64,000 nt of DNA, from contig JBOZIK010000001.1 in NCBI GenBank assembly GCA_051453625.1, forward strand, positions 62,998,656-63,062,655, written 5' to 3'. Source of the DNA: Welwitschia mirabilis (Eukaryota > Gnetophyta > Gnetopsida > Welwitschiales). The notes below the pieces were generated by a model that searched no databases, was not told where the DNA came from, and saw only the letters and a program-made list of their open reading frames with translations. Both the position numbers and the translations under genes were made by a program. Of this stretch, positions 11,041-23,559 are shown in pieces; within the stretch, counting starts at the first letter, position 1; every line of letters starts with the position of its first letter.

Positions 11041-13359
11041 ACTAAACTTTCTCATTAAAGTTTCCAAGAATACAAAAATTTTATACAACCTTTGAGAACA
11101 TTTTAAAAATTAAGCTTTTCATGGCTTTTTAACACTACAAGCTTAGAAAAATACTTTGATGTAATTCATTATAAAACACAACATTAGGATATAAAACACT
11201 TTAATGCAACACACTGTAAATCATAGAAGAAAATGCAAAAAGATAGATAATCTTAGAAGTAATGATTAATGACTTGTTTTGCAAATTAGGATTTTGTGAA
11301 GGTGAGGATAATAGAATTAAAGATAAAAATTAAAAAATAAAAGTAAATATAATGCTTAAAATATGGATTATGAGTGAATTTCGATGTAAAGATCTATTAA
11401 AAATGATAATTTTTCATGTTATATGTTGAATTCAATGGTGGATGGAATGAATAGAAGATGGGTATAACATTAATTTGCACTACATAATGAAAATTCATTA
11501 TAGCTAAATATTTTGTTTCAATGCATGTAAATATAAATGTAAATTAATTCAAACACGTATGAATGCAAAAGATAAAAATGCCTAGGATAATGGCCACTTT
11601 ATTGAAATGTTTTTAAATTTTATATTTATTTAAATAATTCAAATGTTAAAAAAATAAGATATCCTTTAAGTAAACTTGTAAAAATTTAAAAAATAGTAAG
11701 AAAATTCTTAATACACAAGTTAAGGAAAGAAAACTTCAAAGTATCTTCAAATCTCACCTTTTCTTTTAAAATTTTACTTTTTCTGTAGTTACATATATTT
11801 CTTGTTTTAAGCATTTAGATCAAATTGGGAATCTAGTATTATGACATCTTTTTTCAATAGAATTTAGCATGTTTTTTCATGAAGAATTCAGTGTTACATT
11901 ATTACTGAGCAGTTATAGCCTTGATGTAGTTTAACATGTCATAAATAAATCATAAGAGATGCATTACCAATGAGCATTCATATCCCCTATGTAATTAACT
12001 AAACCTAGTTTGTTTGATCAAAATATAATATGCTTATGGAAAAGAGATATTATTTTGTTTCTTTTTATTCTTCTTTTCATATTCAATTTTTTAATGCACA
12101 TAAAAGAGGCCATTGGCTCATTAGCCTAATCAAGAAAAATATTACCCCCATAAAATGCTTAAAAATAAAGAAATATAGTATGAAGCATATTCCACCTTTT
12201 TCAACTACATTTTAAGACATTAAGTGAAACTAACATTAATATGATAACCTAAAAATAAGCAAAGCCTCTTCTTGAAAAGTATAAGTAAACTTAAATTCTA
12301 CCTAATTTGTAATGACAACATGGTTACTTATTAATGATTTATTTATTAAAGGTCATCAACTAGGTTTAATAAGTCTTAGAAATTCATAGATGAACAAAAG
12401 GGGAGATGGTTGATGAGCTTTATGAGGTAATGTCAAAGTGGAAGGGGTGGATGATAAGGTTTAAGGTGATGGTATTTTATTCTATGATGCAAGTGAAATT
12501 TGGGATTTCTTCAATTAAATGATTTAAGGTGATGATTATACAGGTGGTAGTGCTTAAGTGGTTTTAGGTGAGAGATACCATCAAGCACAAATATTTCTAA
12601 TGTTTTTATTTTTTTCAAAACTAAATATAATATAAAATAAAACTATAATTTAAAGAAAAACCTAATCTAAAAGCATAAAATAAAACTAAAAATTTTGAAT
12701 TGGATTTTCTAAGGCAATGCATATATAAAGGCTCAAGATGGTGATGAATGTAAAGGTTGGATGATGGGTCAAAATTATGAAAAACATTTTGAACTAGAAG
12801 AGAATCCTTTTATATTTTTATGCACAAAAACATAAAACTAGAAAAAGCATCAACACAAGAAATAAATTTAATGCATTCAAAGTTAAAAGAAATTCATCCT
12901 TTAGCCTATTCATGTTTATTCAATAACTCATATATAATATCATTTTGAAATGAAGAAAAACATGACTTGGAAACCATTAGAAAAGGTGAATATTCATTAA
13001 GAAGATTATCAAAAAATGGTTCTAAAGCTAAAGAGGATTTAACTTCTTCATTGAGGCTTGGGTCTTACTTATAAGGTAAAGATGAACATTAAATAATTAA
13101 CTCAATGGATTGTTGAGAAAAAGGTTCTTCATAGAGTGGATCATGTATGGGCGTTTTACTAATGGTCTTCTTTTTATTAATATTGCAAGGGGATTCTTCC
13201 TCATGTGGTTGCATAAGTGACAATGGTTGTAATTCAAAGGTGGATTATTTTTCAATATTGTCTTTCTCATTGATGCTAGTTCATCCTTAGTTGTATAACT
13301 CTCAAAGTTGTAGCCTTTCTCAAATGGTTTCTTAATTTCTACTAATTTCTCATCATCTC
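11041..13359. other. TE-C internal sequence, no readable gene
   Basis: This belongs to TE-C by position. The minus strand is broken by stops in all frames and no protease, RT, RNase H or integrase motif was recognised. Confidence 0.5.
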
Positions 13360-14290
13360 ATATGCTTAATCCTACTCTAAAGTATAGCCTTCTTGCATAT
13401 AGTCATTCACTCTCTAATGCATTTTTAAACTCAAGGTCCTCATGGATTTCTTCATTGGTTTTTTCCCCATTCCTCAAGAATATGACTTTGATATCATCAA
13501 TGTTATTACTATCACTCCTTTCAAATTTTTCAAGATTTTTAGATTTATGCAATGTAGGAAAGTATTCCTCTTCTTAGTAGTTAAACTCAGATGGGTTTTC
13601 AAGATTCCTATGATTTAAAGAAGAGATAATTTATTAGAGAAGTTGGTTTTGGGATTGGTTTATTTGTTTAACATTACTTAAGGAAGATGGATGCTGCTTA
13701 AAGGTTTGTTCAAGGACTTCAAACTCCATAGAGTTCCTTAATTATTCATTCAATGAAGTAGATTAGGGAGGCTGTTCTTGGTAGTATGAGTAAGAATAAA
13801 TAGATGAAGGAGATGGAAAGAAAGGTAAAAGATAAGGATTAAAGGATAAATGACTTTCAGATGTGGTGGAAGGCATGGGATCAAACTCTTTCTATTTAAA
13901 ATAAGAATTTTCAAACTTAATGTTATAAAAGGTTGATTTGTATGTGGTTTTAGGCTTTAAAATATTATCCAAAGGTTTGTATAGTATCAAAAGGATCCTA
14001 AGGTTTAAAATGATATGGGTTACATTTAAGGTAGTCCCCTAAAGTCTTCATAAGTCGAATATAATCTCTTAAACATTGTGTACATTAAACATGATTAGGT
14101 GAGCTATAAGGATTTTCACAGTTTCCATAGGTAGAGTTGAGTTCATATGATATTTTGAATGGATCATGTATCCAATTCATGTCAAGTTTCAAAAAATGGT
14201 TAGTATAATTCATATAAGGTCACTTTTCTCAACTTTTTAACGTTTTATAAGGGGGTCCAATATCAAAAATATTTCAAGATGTCTAAGAGA
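13360..14290 (-). pseudogene. TE-C gag-region relict
   Basis: Read on the minus strand, about 14195 to 13975 encodes a nearly continuous segment with N-W-I-H-D-P-F, then G-N-C-E-N-P-Y, C-T-Q-C-L-R-D-Y-I-R-L and L-K-C-N-P-Y-H. One stop lies at a probable Gln position. Further along, about 13800-13680 reads E-Q-P-P, a stop, S-T-S-L-N-E, then M-E-F-E-V-L-E-Q-T-F. About 13580-13400 is acidic (N-L-E-K-F-E-R-S-D, N-E-E-I-H-E-D-L-E). This order suits the C-terminal part of an Athila/Tat gag. The Cys-rich part is not a standard CCHC knuckle, and I cannot name it. Confidence 0.4.
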
Positions 14291-14948
14291 GGTTACATGT
14301 AAAATATAATAGGGTTATAAGTAAAAATGTTGGTATCACCAATTGTTTGAAGAATAATGGTTTGGAAAAAAGTGTGAGGTTATGTTTGACACTATGCAAA
14401 ATATTTCCCATTACAGGATATAGAAAATAAATATTGAAAAATTCAATGAATATAAGAAGAGATGAAACAACACCAAAGGCAAAAACCTAAAATATTTTTT
14501 TATTTTTATAATTTTTAACAAAAATAAAATGTAATTAGAAAAAAGCTAACTACAAAAAGAAAAATTATAGAAAACAAAAGGGAAAGACAAAAAAAGAACA
14601 TTGAGTTCTGTGTTAGTTTTTTGGATTTTTTGATCCTTGTTTTAGTTGTATCATATGAAAAAATTTTTAGATCTACAATACAAAATATTATATATAAAAG
14701 TAAGTTTTATATTAGAATGGAAAAACTAAAAAAATTATAAAAATAACTAGTCTAGATATCACTGGAAATAGACTAGTATCCATCACTGGAAAGAAATTAA
14801 AACAAAATAAACACTCAAAAGAAAAAAAAAAGGACTAGTTTAAGTTTCATTAGAAAAGAACCAGTACCAACCACTAGAAAACTAAAAACTAAACTTTTAA
14901 AGAAAATCCAAGGAAATAAAATTGTGCTTCTTTTAAGAAGCTACCATG

Positions 14949-14968
14949 CCATTATTGCTAGTACCAAT
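14949..14968 (-). other. TE-C primer-binding site (degenerate)
   Basis: On the minus strand the LTR end CACA is followed by TTGGTACTAGCAATAATGG. It aligns loosely with the aspartate-tRNA complement (TGGCGCCGTTGCCGGGG) typical of Athila/Tat elements, with C-to-T and G-to-A changes and probably one indel. Confidence 0.5.
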
Positions 14969-16256
14969 GTGAAAATCTATTTGTGTGCAGTATAATAAAT
15001 CCAAAATAAACTAGGTGAGGACCTAGCATTCTTCTTTTCACAGGGATATATATGTGGTAAACTTAATAGATGTAACATAATAGTTACAATCTTACAATGA
15101 AAATCAAAACAAAAACTCAAAATAGAGATTGTGATGAAGTTAAACTTGGTTCATGGAGGAAGAAGACAAACTAACCCTAGAGGTTTAAATTGAATCATCC
15201 AACCTATAAAACTTTCACTTTGATAATGACCTATAATTTTCCTAAAACATAAGCTCAATGTAGACTCACCTATAAATTACTAATACCATGTTCATATGCA
15301 CTAGTAATGAAAGAATGAACAACTACTTTAGTATTTAAATAAAAAATAGTCCCACCTAAAGATTACTAGTACCATGTTAATGTGCACTAGTAATTAAAGA
15401 ATGAAGAACTTATTATTATATTAAAAATGAAAAAAATACATTAAATCAAAGGAAGAAAGTAAATAAGGCACAAACTCCTCAAGACTGGTCTTAAATCTAG
15501 CTCACTCTAAAAGGAGGAGCTTAGAATACCATGTGAACTTGATGCTCTAAGGTTCCACCAATTTTTCACAAACTTAAGTTATTTACAAATAAGGGAACAA
15601 GGCCCTTTTATAGACAAGAATAGGGTTGAGATGATTGAGAGCCTTTGGTTTATAGTAGTAAGTGAGGTTGGTGGTCTTCATCCCATAGCATTAGGTATAA
15701 TCTTCATCATTTAGTATTAGCTAGATAAGAGTCTATCATGTAGTGTTTAGTGAAGGTTATCATGTAGTATTAATTAGATAAGATTTTATCTTGTAGCATT
15801 AGGTAGAATATTCATCATTTAGTGTTTGATTAAGGTTGTCTTATAGAATTTGTTAAAGGTTATATCATATAGCATTAGGTGGAATCTTCATCATGATGAG
15901 TCTAACATGTGGTCTTTGGAGCCAGTTTCCTTTACCAACTAGTGCTATTACCATATGTCTCTAGTGCCACCTCCACATGTCTTCATCACATGTCTTCCAA
16001 TTCTACTACTGCATGTCACCACCTCATATCTTCATTACCACTGTTGTTTTATGTGAGATTGTGTCCATCTTCCACTAGGTATTTTAAAAATGTGGATAAA
16101 GATCTATAATTAATATGGAGAAAAGCATAAAATTAAGTTTTATTTTAAAAATAATAAAAGACATATTTTATGATTACAAAGATTATACTAATGTCTTCAT
16201 TTATAATAAATTGACTTAAAACACTTAATATAAATGTCATCGTTTATATGTTAACA
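14969..16256 (-). repeat. TE-C 5' LTR
   Basis: Begins TGTTAACATATAAACGATG on the minus strand at 16256. A TATA box is at 15612-15606. Diverged from the 3' LTR at many sites, mainly transitions, so the insertion is old. Confidence 0.8.
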
Positions 16257-19200
16257 AATAACCTTAGCGCTATATAAACATGTCCTACCTCAAAGGTTAA
16301 AATATCTTATCTTAGAATCAACTCTTCATCCTAGAATTCCTGCCATTCCCATTTTCACTCATTTTACATTAACCCCTCTATGATTTCCATGGCTATGATA
16401 AGGGCTTATTTCATCATGAGTTCCTAAGCCTCTTTTTTTCCTTCCTAAGCATGTGGAATGATTGTTTCATGAGGCATCTTCCTTATCAAGACTAAGAGCA
16501 TACTCTAAAGTTAATTGTTATTTTTTGCAATGATTATTTGATGTAATTTGATCTACAATTAGAACTTGTTTGCTTTTCCATTACTAATGAAATAATAATA
16601 ACTAAAATTATAAAAGTCCATTTGGATTTTTTCTTTTTTGATCTATTATTATAATTTGATTAATTTAATATTTTATTAGGGTTTTACTAAGGTATATGAT
16701 TGATTTATTAGGGTTGATGATGTCATTTATGATTTCTTATTTATTTCTATATTTCATTGTATAATGAACCATTTCTAAATGATGTTAATATTTTGGTGTC
16801 AGAATTTTTTAGATCTACTTTTATGATAATTAAGGTATTTAGTAGATAATCTATCACTTATTTATAAAATCCTTGTTTCTAATGATCTTTAATTTTGGGT
16901 TAGATAAGTAAAAATGATTTTTAAAGATTTCCTTTATTTAGGCTTACTTGATTGCTTGTCTTTTAAGTAAACATTTCTATTTCTATTTATAAATTTTTCT
17001 TTTCTTTAAAAATATGATTTATCTTTCACTCTCCATTATACCGATATTTGAACAATTGTCAAGTTTAAATTCCTTTGTGATTCTTGTGGAAGAACAAAAC
17101 TTGGAACTTCTTATATGATAATAGATGATTCTAGTTTTATTTTAAAACTACTACCCATGCATTGACTACTATATCATATGTTTGTCATATTTTAAAAGTT
17201 TTTATTAATAACAATTTGCAAGGTATACCAATACTTCTAATGATTTATCTCTTTTCATGTAAATACTATTTATCTTATTCAAAAAATAGGTGTACTTGAT
17301 AATAAATTTTGTACTAAATATTCCTTTAACTTTTTTAAAATTTTATGCAGGGGTGTACACTTATATACCATTTGATGATATTGTTCATTTATGATTATAA
17401 GAATTGAAAAAGCTAACATTTCATCATGTTCTCCCATTTTCTAATAACCTCATCACTAAACATTAACAATAAGTAATTATTCTTCTTGAAATACTTTATA
17501 TGTTTTCTTAGATTTGGCTTTAAATATTAAAGCTCTATTTCATTTATCTTAATGTAACTCATTATCCAAGATGATACTAATGTTTTCTTTGAAATTGAGT
17601 AACATTTTTAGTATTTACTATAGCACTTTTGCTAATCATAGATACCTCAAAAACCATTCGAATTTATCCTTTTAAGTTTTTAAAGTTTATTGGCACTACT
17701 AAGAAATCACTCTTCTGGAGTAAGAACTATACTATTATATCTTCATCCTTTTGGGATTTTACATCTTATGTAATTACTAAAAAAATAATCCAAAATAACA
17801 CTATGTTAATTATGAATTTAAGCTATCTACATGGAAAAATTCTAAGATAAAAGGTAAAGAAAACACAAGATTGTAAAATTTTATATGGACAAATTAATTA
17901 GAATCTTCTTAAAACATTTCCTACTTGAGTTATATTCTAGAAATAATATTCTTAACCATGAAGTTTTTCACTTATTTAATGTTGTAACTTTTAACAAAAC
18001 ATATCTACATACATAACTAACTTAATAGTTTTATTGTATATTATTTTAGTTCACAAATAATCTCAAGCATTCCTACAAAACCTCAAAATTTATCCTTGGA
18101 AGACTATAGAAATTTCTTACTTGGAAAGATTTTATTTTAAATATCTTTTCTTCTCCTTGGTGTATAGACTTAATTTGGTTATTCGATCTAAAATTTTATG
18201 CATTCAATCTAGACATGAAAGGTTAGAGTATCCATTTTCAACCTTCTTAGGCATGTGTTATCTAGAATTTTGACCCTTTTAAATGTTTTATATATGTGTG
18301 TGTAATTACTTTGCACATTTGTTAATTGGATGTTCAACTTAGAAGTGTCTAACTTTTAGAAATTTAACATCTAACATTTCTCATTTATCATGTAACATTC
18401 ATCTATATAAATTGACAGCTATGTGATAATGTTTTTAAAGGTAAAGCAACTTCTTTTTATATTATTCTTAATCCACTTTACATTCTTTTTCCTTAAATTT
18501 ATTAATGACTTAGGGCTTAATCCATAAGAAATATTAATATTTGGTATTAAAATTTTATTCACTAAAATAATTATAAAATTTATAATTCTAGGATATCAAT
18601 GTTGTCAAAACCTCTAATGTGAAAAAAAAATGGAAAATTCTGTAAAGGGTAAATATCCATTACAAATCTTTATTTTTTCCCCTTCATCTTTAATCTTCTA
18701 TAAAGACTATCAAATATATGTCAAATTAGTCTTTCATACCATGTTAGGAAAATAGATCTATTAAGTTAACTTTTAAAGTAGACTTAAGAAGAAATAAAAA
18801 AGATAAAAATTATATGATTCACAAACATAATCAATGACCTTTTCATTAACATGTTATCTAGTATCTATATGTTAGGTTATGATTATTTATTAGGATTTTA
18901 CTCTTCTTGTTAACTCTTTTTTATTACTACATTTACTTTTAGATCTAGATAATATTTTAAATTTATAACTAAAATTTTGATCTTATTGTATAAAGTTAGA
19001 GAAACATAACTTCATAGTTATGATAAGAATGATGCTTATTTTATTAAGTAGCAAGTGATGGCATTATAAATGGCCATTGCTTATTCCTTTCTGAGTTAAT
19101 CCATGGAGTATTGGAGATGGTTATACAATAAATTCTTAGTATAAACGAGAAGTTTACATTATATTAAAATGTCTAAATAATATAGATATCTTCATTTGAT

Positions 19201-19291
19201 AAAAAACAAAGCTAGTCTTATCATAAATGAGAAGTTAACATAATATTAAAATGTCTAAATCATATAGATTCTTCACTTGAGAAAAAGGAAG
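16257..19291 (+). mobile_element. TE-B copy 1, right part
   Basis: Collinear with about 26450-28310: shared TTTCATCATGAGTT (16404 versus 26655), CCTAAGCATGT(G/A)GGAATGATTGTTTCATGA, a CCACTTTACAT box (18473 versus 27678) and GGAGATGGTTATACAA (19112 versus 28196). Relative to copy 2 it holds about 1.1 kb more, roughly 17200-18350; copy 2 has a gap there. The end at 19130-19170 (GAGAAGTxxACATxATATxAAAAT) resembles an LTR end plus a decayed methionine-tRNA primer site, so TE-B may be a long copia-type LTR. A ~70-bp tandem duplication of this part occupies 19147-19285. Confidence 0.6.
19287..19291. repeat. Target-site duplication GGAAG, left
   Basis: Identical to 25878-25882 on the other side of TE-D. 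The uninterrupted target, AAAAAGGGAAGCTAA, is preserved at about 28305 in the second TE-B copy. Confidence 0.8.
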
Positions 19292-20070
19292 TAATGCAAA
19301 GCTAATATAATGAAAACTCAAGAATAATTTTGGGATTGATTTTTTAAAAAGGAATTAAAAATAAATAAAAAATATATAAGAAATAAAGTATTAAAGGAAT
19401 CACTTTCTATTATTAAAACAATAACTATAATACATAAAAATGGGAATCAAACTAGAAAAACTTTCATAAGCTTTCTTCTCAATAATGGCTATCAAAACTT
19501 TACTTAGAATTTATCACTTTGATGCCTGGTAACATTCCAGAGAGAATACATATGAGCCACAATCTTACACCCAAAAAACTCTTCTCAAGTTCTCTAACTA
19601 GAGCTCCTTTCAAGCTCTAACTCCAAGATATTTTACTTCGTCTGTTTCTAAGTCATTCACCAAGGCATTCTCTAAGTCACGCTCTTCATCTCCTCATTCC
19701 CTCTTATTTATAAGGATCTAAGAGAAATTCTTGTTAATAAAGAATCCTCCTAATATTATCCTCTTATACAATTCACTAAAAATAGCTTCTAATGATAACA
19801 TGTTCCTTACACATGAATTCCCTCTAAGCATAGTAAATTCCTTATGCCTTTGTATTTTTTTAAACTAATATATTCCATTCACCAAGATACCTTCTATTAT
19901 AACTATCAATGGTTCCTTTATAGTTATCACATACAGTTCCTTCATGGTAATTACACATGGCTATATTTTTTTAAATATAATTTTTTTCATAAGAACACTA
20001 AAATATTAACAAACAAATCCCTAGCTAAAGCACACTTTTTATTATATTTTTTAAGAATGATCCTACATCA
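19292..20070 (-). repeat. TE-D 3' LTR
   Basis: Minus-strand start TGATGTAGGATCATTCTT at 20070, right after the purine tract. A TATA box (TATAAATA) lies at 19712-19705. Confidence 0.88.
19705..19712 (-). promoter_or_regulatory. TATA box in TE-D 3' LTR
   Basis: CCTTATAAATAAGAGGG on the minus strand; the same box is at 25521-25514 in the 5' LTR. Confidence 0.6.
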
Positions 20071-20084
20071 TCCTCCCCTACTTG
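20071..20084 (-). other. TE-D polypurine tract
   Basis: CAAGTAGGGGAGGA on the minus strand directly abuts the TG of the 3' LTR, where plus-strand DNA synthesis would be primed. Confidence 0.75.
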
Positions 20085-20299
20085 AAAATGGGCTATCATA
20101 GAAAAGGATTTCTGCCTTTGCTATACTTTCATAGTCCATTCTTATGTAGTTCTACTTTGAGATTTAAATTGCATCCTCTTGGTGATCTCCTAGTAATTGG
20201 ACTAGGCATTCCTTTTACACCTTCCTTCGTATCGTCTTATTATAACTTTTATTAATCACTAGTCTTTCATCCACCTTTTTCACCCCTTTTCTTAATTTT

Positions 20300-21850
20300 T
20301 ATAGCTTTTGGTTTAAGCTTCATCCTCTATGGGTTTTCCATGGTACTTTACTAAGTCTATAACATTTAACATAGGTGAAATACCCACATTCTTTGTAATA
20401 TCTAATTGGCACACATGGAATGAAATCTTCTTTATAATTCTACATGGAGTAATCTCCAAGAACCTAAGCTTGTTATATATTTAAGTTATCTTTCTCAAAC
20501 TTTAGATGTCTTCTATACTTATCTATGACATACTTAGAGTTTGATGCTTCTAAGGCATTTCACACATACCTATGGAGTTATATAATTCTTTTACATAGTA
20601 TTTTGTCATACTATGACATATCATGCAACATATCTAACATGTTGGGATGATATCTGTATACCACTTTAAAGGGTAACTTTTCTATACTCCTATTCATTAA
20701 ATTGTTGGAATAAAACTCTACATATAGTATGAAATATTTTCATCTTCTTAGCTTACCTTCATAAAGACATCTTAGCAATCTTCCAATGTTGTGATTTATC
20801 ACTTCTGTTTATACATATATTCGTGGATGATATGTTAAATAATAATGAAACTTAGTATCCATCATGTACGATAGTGTTATAACCCACATTTTGTAAGCTT
20901 TAATTAATGGAGTTTCTAGACTATGTAAAACATTTTTTATAACAATTCTAATGAAAATCCTTTTTTTTTTATTCTTAGAGAGAATTTATGTGTAACCCTA
21001 GAATCAATAAAATATTCTACATCGAATATTATAGATATTTATAAGATTAGTAAATTATTTAATCTTAATTTTGGGCAATTTATTATTCTAAGTTATNNNN
21101 NNNNNNNNNNNNNNNNNNNNNNNNNNNNNNNNNNNNNNNNNNNNNNNNNNNNNNNNNNNNNNNNNNNNNNNNNNNNNNNNNNNNNNNNNNNNNNNNATTA
21201 TTTTAAATCTTATAATGTGTTAATAGAGTCTAAATAGGATTTGATCCTAGGTTCTGTTGTGCATGATAGTTAAGAACTATATAAAAAATATTATGGTTAA
21301 TTAGGGTAATTAAAGTTAGGGTGTTACATATAGTCTCCTTCAAAAATAAGAATTAAATCTTATATCTTTATTTGAAACTATTGTGTTAACTAACCCATGA
21401 ATATGCATAATCTCTTTGAAGAATAATGGAGTAATGCTTCAAGCATTACTTGTCTTAATACAAGGAATAAAATATTCCATCTTGCTAAATTTGTCCATTA
21501 CCATCATGTTGAAATCATGTTCATTCTTAAAATAAGATAATCCCAAGATGAAATTCACACTCAAGTTTTGTCACAATTTTTCTAGAATTAGTAATGATAG
21601 ATATAATCTTGCATTTGTCAATTATCCCTTCATTCTTTAATATGTAAAGTAACTTCACATCATTCGTTGTACATTCCTTTACATGTTAGGCAAATGGTAT
21701 GAGCTCTTTAACAATTCATAGGTTTTATTAAGTCCACGATGTCTAAACATGTCTCCATAATGCTTCTTTTGAAAGATGTTTTATTTTGCTAATTCTTTAG
21801 GAATACAGTATCTTCATAAAGTAAGCCATCTTTTAAAAAAAAGTCTTTAT
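20300..21850 (-). pseudogene. TE-D integrase relict
   Basis: On the minus strand the region opens at about 21840 with D-G-L-L-Y-E-D-T-V-F, the usual start of the gypsy integrase zinc-binding part; C-L-T-C-K near 21690 matches the C-x-x-C pair of the HHCC finger. Further on, residues W-T-N-L-A-R-W-N-I match the V-D-R-F-S-K-M block of the catalytic core. The C-terminal end at about 20460-20310 reads I-T-K-N-V-G-I-S-P-M-L-N-V-I-D-L and Y-H-G-K-P-I-E-D-E, typical of the end of chromoviral integrases. The enzyme would insert cDNA into the genome. Multiple stops and the gap at 21097-21196 break it. Confidence 0.75.
21097..21196. other. Assembly gap (100 N)
   Basis: Lies in the TE-D integrase relict. 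The flanks do not look duplicated. Confidence 0.98.
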
Positions 21851-21949
21851 AATCATATCCTTTAAAGGATTCTTTATTACGTCTCATATCTCCTTGAAGT
21901 TTATATCACAATGATACAAATCTAAAATATGTAATAAATTAACACTAAC

Positions 21950-22400
21950 TTTGCAAGACCTTATCATGTATACTACTCAACTTAAATCATCTACAACTAT
22001 GGTCATCTTTCCACTTTTGTACTTAATCATAAAGTTAAATCCTTGCAACTTTTATTCACTTCACTTTATTTGCACTTAACTTATCTTGATTGTTCATGTA
22101 TTGCAATGCCTTATGATCTGTGAACAAAATGAACTTCTTTTATAGTAGCTAATATCTCCCCTCTTCAGTGCTTATAAAATAGAGTGTAGATCATTTTCAT
22201 AGGTTGAGTTCCTTTTCTTAACATCATTTAAATTCTCACAAAATAAGATAATGGGATTTCCTTCAAATTATCACTAAATAAGATAATGGGTTTCCCTTCT
22301 TTGCTGAGAACTCCTCCAATTCCTTTATCACTGAAAGTTTTACTAAAATTTGAAAGTGCTAATGTAGGACCTTCAACAATTCTCTTCTTTAACTACTCAA
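21950..22400 (-). pseudogene. TE-D RNase H relict
   Basis: On the minus strand about 22400-22200 reads L-S-N-F-S-K-T-F, then G-I-G-G-V-L-S-K-E-G-K-P-I, the N-terminal part of gypsy RNase H. About 22135-22060 reads I-L-F-T-D-H-K-A-L-Q-Y-M-N-N-Q-D-K-L, the highly conserved T-D-H-x-A-L block containing a catalytic Asp. Between them a ~30-bp tandem duplication repeats the AAATAAGATAATGGG(A/T)TT stretch (22243 and 22274), which would insert about 10 residues. RNase H degrades the RNA of the RNA-DNA hybrid. Later residues are frameshifted. Confidence 0.8.
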
Positions 22401-23170
22401 GTTCTTCATCTATGTCTTTGGTCCACATGAAGGCTTAATCCTTCTTGATGGTAGCTAAAATTGGCTTATAAATCTTCACTAGAATTCTTGATAGACATCC
22501 TATAAAATCTTGAACATTCATGGAAACTGTGAACATCCCTTGCTGACATTAATGCAAGCCAATTTAAAATATTCTTTACTTTGTCTAAATCCGTATTGTT
22601 TTCATCTCTAGAGATAATTATCCTAAGAACACTAACTCTAGCTAGGCAAAGGCACACTTCTTTGCATTTATTAATAACTATTTATTTAACCTTTAAAGAA
22701 TTATTATTCTCTATGCTCCTTAATATTCTCAATAAACAACAAAATACCATCTATAAAAAAAATAATAAACCTTCTAAGGAAAGGCTTTAATACCTCTGTC
22801 ATTAACCTCATGAACGTACTTGAAGCATTCATCAATCTAAATGGCATTAGCAACTATTTTTATAATTCATCTATAATCTTAAAGACTATCTTGCACTTAT
22901 CTCTTTTTTAAATATGAATTTGATGGTATCCACTCTTAAAATCTATATTGCTAAAGATAGATGATCCTATTAAACAATCCAAAATATCATCTATGTGAGT
23001 CATGGAAACATGATATCTAATGATGATCTTGTTGATGGCTCTTAAATAATTACACATACACAACTTCTTACTATCATTCTTTCAAGCTAATACCAGTTGA
23101 TAAAACATGGTGATAAACATTCCTTAATGAACCCGTTGTTTAGCAGCACCTATACCTATCTACTTATCTC
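22400..23170 (-). pseudogene. TE-D reverse transcriptase relict
   Basis: Minus-strand blocks in order: L-R-A-I-N-K-I-I-I-R-Y (about 23040), H-I-D-D-I-L-D-C-L, then F-S-N-I-D-F-K-S-G-Y-H-Q (22970-22925, first catalytic Asp present), P-F-R-L-M-N-A-S-S-T-F-M-R-L-M (22850-22800), and the active-site box F-I-D-G-I-L at about 22755. The second Asp of the usual x-x-D-D box is Gly (codon at 22748-22746). The 63-codon open frame 22657-22466 is the connection segment, with I-I-S-R-D and D-L-D-K-V-K-N-I-L-N-W. The enzyme would copy element RNA into DNA; with the active site mutated it cannot. Confidence 0.87.
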
Positions 23171-23219
23171 ATCTTTCTTATGTCATGCCATTCTATATGA
23201 TGTTTTTTTTTCGTTTTCT

Positions 23220-23224
<5 letters not shown>

Positions 23225-23268
<44 letters not shown>
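23225..23268. repeat. (CT)n microsatellite
   Basis: About 22 CT units between the protease and RT relicts of TE-D. Confidence 0.97.
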
Positions 23269-23270
<2 letters not shown>

Positions 23271-23559
23271 AAGTAAATACTTGGGTACTATATGTATCTA
23301 ATGATTTATGTTCCTAATAGGTGGTAAACCAAAACGTAAATCATTAAAAAAAATAAAAAATCTTTGTAAATGATTTCAATACATCTCTTACCTTTGGGTA
23401 TTGTTGTTTTGAAGATACTTTTAATATCATTACCATGCCATATCCTTATTTTTTTATTTCCTTTACCTTATTCCTTTCCAAGAAGCATACACTTATCTTA
23501 TACTCCAAAATCTCCTGTAAATTTGGTAATAACTAGAATTTCTTTCTATTCATATTAAT

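Larger units (their letters stand above)
9401..16256 (-). mobile_element. TE-C: Athila/Tat-type LTR element, minus strand
   Basis: Two ~1.27-kb direct repeats (9401-10663 and 14969-16256) flank ~4.3 kb. Both LTRs begin TGTT(A/G)ACAT on the minus strand and share a TATAAAA box and several ~30-bp blocks with GCACTAGTAAT. Next to the right LTR lies a primer site of the TTGGTNCT type, related to the aspartate-tRNA site of Athila/Tat elements. A purine-rich tract precedes the left LTR. Flanks ATTAC (9396-9400) and ATAAC (16258-16262) are a plausible decayed 5-bp target duplication. It sits inside TE-B. A third LTR of this family, in the opposite orientation, is at 45558. No polymerase was recognised. 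Confidence 0.8.
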
